Assembly: GCA_964019135.1 (NCBI GenBank)
Contig: OZ025258.1
Span: forward strand, 10,373,961-10,437,960
Reading direction: 5' to 3'
DNA length: 64,000 bases
Source of the DNA: Arenicola marina
Lineage: Eukaryota > Annelida > Polychaeta > Arenicolidae
Position 1 is the stretch's first letter. Each line of letters begins with the position of its first letter. The notes below the pieces were generated by a model, which ran no database searches, had not been told where the DNA came from, and worked only from the letters and a program-made list of their open reading frames with translations. This document shows positions 61,875 through 64,000 of this stretch, piece after piece. The position numbers and the translations under genes were made by a program.

Positions 61875-64000
61875 CGCGCGAGGGGCAGGGGGGGGGGGTG
61901 GACGCGGGTGCGGGTGCGGGTGGACGCACGCGGGGTGACGGTGGCTCACTGGCCCGGCCACGCTCGACCCCGGAATCCCTCCAAATTTTGCCTCCGTTGC
62001 CATGGTATTTGAGGAGTCATCGATCACGAGATTAGTCTCCGCCCATCGATTCTTAATAACAACGTCTTGCAAATCAAAAAGAGGCGGGTCGGGTCGCTCG
62101 CCGCGCATGCGCCATATGTATTGATCGCATCGTCCAACAGGGGACGCAGTCGCCAACCACGGACGCTCCTTCGGCGACCAAATCACGGCAGGAACAGCTC
62201 GAAAGAAGCTTTCCTGCGCAGGCAGGAAAAGCACCTTATAACCACAGAATTCACAACAGTTTCGCATGTACGTTTGCATGTACGCAGCAACCAGTCTGTT
62301 AGATCAAAATAAAACAAAATAACAATGACACCGCCCCCCCCCCCCCCCACCCTCACCATCTTCTCCGCTAGTATTAATAATTAATGCTAATGATTCCAGT
62401 TTAAGCGACCCATAATGGACCCGCAAGACAATACTAATGCCCGGTTTATAGCGTAAGAAATGAATAGCAAAAAAAAAAAAATCAACCTCACATGAAATCT
62501 AATTCAAAGGTTCACAACTGCGAACTCCATGATGTTGTCGCGTTGGAGGCACCAAAGCGGACCACGTGACAGGTTTCATCAGAGCCGACGCCAGCGTGAC
62601 CCGCCCATAGGCCACGAGGGACTGCACGCACCGATATTAAAATCACCATCAAGCACACTGACACTCTCGAGCTGGGTTTCATGAATGCAGATGTGCATGG
62701 AAGATTCAATCTCACATCGAAGAAATCTCGGGACTTTCGCGTTGCGGATGCTATAAATTACACACAGATATAATCACTGGCTTTACATAATGCAGCCAGA
62801 GACCAGGGGAGTGTGGCGAAGGGGTCAGGGCAATTGGATGATAACACACGTGGGTCGGCCAGGCGCATAATAATTTATAATCGTTGAAGTGGGGCTGAGT
62901 AAATAGGCTCCCGGGGTGACAAGTTTTGCTCCCATCGGTTTATGTTTTCCCGATCATCATGCAGACATCATCACAAAGCTATCGTGATTGATAAGTTACC
63001 CAGCAGATATTAACTCCCAAATTATTCTACAACCGACTGCAGATTGTGCAGTCTTTAGGAGCAAAAATCGCGCGAGGGGCAGGGGGGGGGGGGTGGACGC
63101 GGGTGCGGGTGCGGGTGGACGCACGCGGGGTGACGGTGGCTCACTGGCCCGGCCACGCTCGACCCCGGAATCCCTCCAAATTTTGCCTCCGTTGCCATGG
63201 TATTTGAGGAGTCATCGATCACGAGATTAGTCTCCGCCCATCGATTCTTAATAACAACGTCTTGCAAATCAAAAAGAGGCGGGTTGGGTCGCTCGCCGCG
63301 CATGCGCCATATGTATTGATCGCATCGTCCAACAGGGGACGCAGTCGCCAACCACGGACGCTCCTTCGGCGACCAAATCACGGCAGGAACAGCTCGAGAG
63401 AAGCCTTCCTGCACAGGCAGGAAAAGCACCTTATAACCACAGAATTCACAACAGTTTCGCATAGTTTGCACGTACGCAGCAACCAGTCTGTTCGATCAAA
63501 ATAAAACAAAATAACAATGACACCGCCCCCCCCCACCCTCACCATCTTCTCCGCTAGTATTAATAATTAATGCTAATGATTCCAGTTTAAGCGACCCATA
63601 ATGGACCCGGAAGACAATACTAATGCCCGGTTTATGGCGTAAGAAATGAATAGCAAAAAAAAAAAATCAACCTCACATGAAATCTAATTCAAAGGTTCAC
63701 AACTGCGAACTCCATGATGTTGTCGCGTTGGAGGCACCAAAGCGGACCACGTGACAGGTTTCATCAGAGCCGACGCCAGCGTGACCCGCCCATAGGCCAC
63801 GAGGGACTGCACGCACCGATATTAAAATCACCATCAAGCACACTGACACTCTCGAGCTGGGTTTCATGAATGCAGATGTGCATGGAAGATTCAATCTCAC
63901 ATCGAAGAAATCTCGGGACTTTCGCGTTGCGGATGCTATAAATTACACACAGATATAATCACTGGCTTTACATAATGCAGCCAGAGACCAGGGGAGTGTG
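61875..64000. repeat. Direct tandem duplication, 1194-bp unit
   Basis: Copy 1 is 61875-63068; copy 2 starts at 63069 and is cut by the window end after 932 bp. Both begin cgcgcgaggggcaggggggg. Differences are few: C-run length near 62334 and 63526, a three-base change near 62266, and scattered single substitutions (cgggtcggg/cgggttggg; gaaagaag/gagagaag). Each copy contains a perfect NRF-1-type palindrome gcgcatgcgc (62103-62112; 63298-63307), an octamer-like ttgcaaatc, and taataattaatg. No exon was recognised; the 138-147-codon minus-strand frame in both copies has no known domain. Confidence 0.93.

Noticed and set aside
61836-63471. 138-147-codon minus-strand frame in both copies of the 1194-bp duplication
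   Set aside because: Conservation between the copies only reflects their recent duplication. No domain, and the C-terminal part is G-run-derived histidine/proline repeats.

Overview
The window is animal nuclear DNA. It has spliced genes with GT-AG introns, tRNA-derived SINEs, MITE-like elements and a very large amount of tandem repeat. There is no prokaryotic gene structure and no CRISPR array. The SINEs (with a GGTT/AACC-type tail) and the overall texture suggest a marine invertebrate, perhaps a mollusc or other lophotrochozoan. That placement is inference; the species cannot be read from the sequence.

Two host genes are recognisable, both on the minus strand. (1) NUP88, a nuclear-pore protein: nine coding exons between 25668 and 53098 join in a consistent reading phase and encode the C-terminal 338 or so residues through the stop codon. 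The upstream exons lie beyond the right edge. (2) HIRIP3, a HIRA-interacting histone chaperone: coding exon 1 (20449-20510, with the ATG) and exon 2 (17413-17533). The rest was not found and may lie left of the window. NUP88 ends about 5.2 kb upstream of the HIRIP3 start, so the two are in tandem. A weaker candidate is a short first exon at 3830-3852 (minus) inside a CpG-rich stretch.

The dominant feature is minisatellite DNA. About a dozen arrays with unrelated units cover roughly 38 kb, or about 59% of the window. From left to right they are: 32 bp with CACGTG (1404-1890); 28 bp (4875-12570); 47 bp with CAGCTG (13153-14985); 17 bp pyrimidine-rich (15170-15432); 25 bp (25990-26640); 15 bp (27176-27478); 9 bp G-rich (27479-28586); 42/44 bp (29370-48018); 24 bp (49024-49440); a small 36 bp trio (50040-50148); 34 bp (50952-52940); 23 bp G-rich (53365-57432); and 36/37 bp with TGACGTCA (58298-58640). 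Six of the eight complete NUP88 introns carry their own array, about 87% of intron length within the visible gene. The exons stand as short unique islands, and several arrays run to within a few bases of a splice site. The long open frames in these arrays are by-products of stop-free repeat units and are not called as genes.

Dispersed elements include three good and two poor copies of one tRNA-type SINE, a hAT-like MITE (16412-16885), a TA-flanked MITE (18310-19099), a foldback element (19569-20186), an inverted pair of one repeat family (22016-22292 and 23589-23854) and a LINE-like 3' tail (about 59985-60148). The right edge is a direct tandem duplication of a 1194-bp CpG-rich segment (61875-63068, then 63069 onward).
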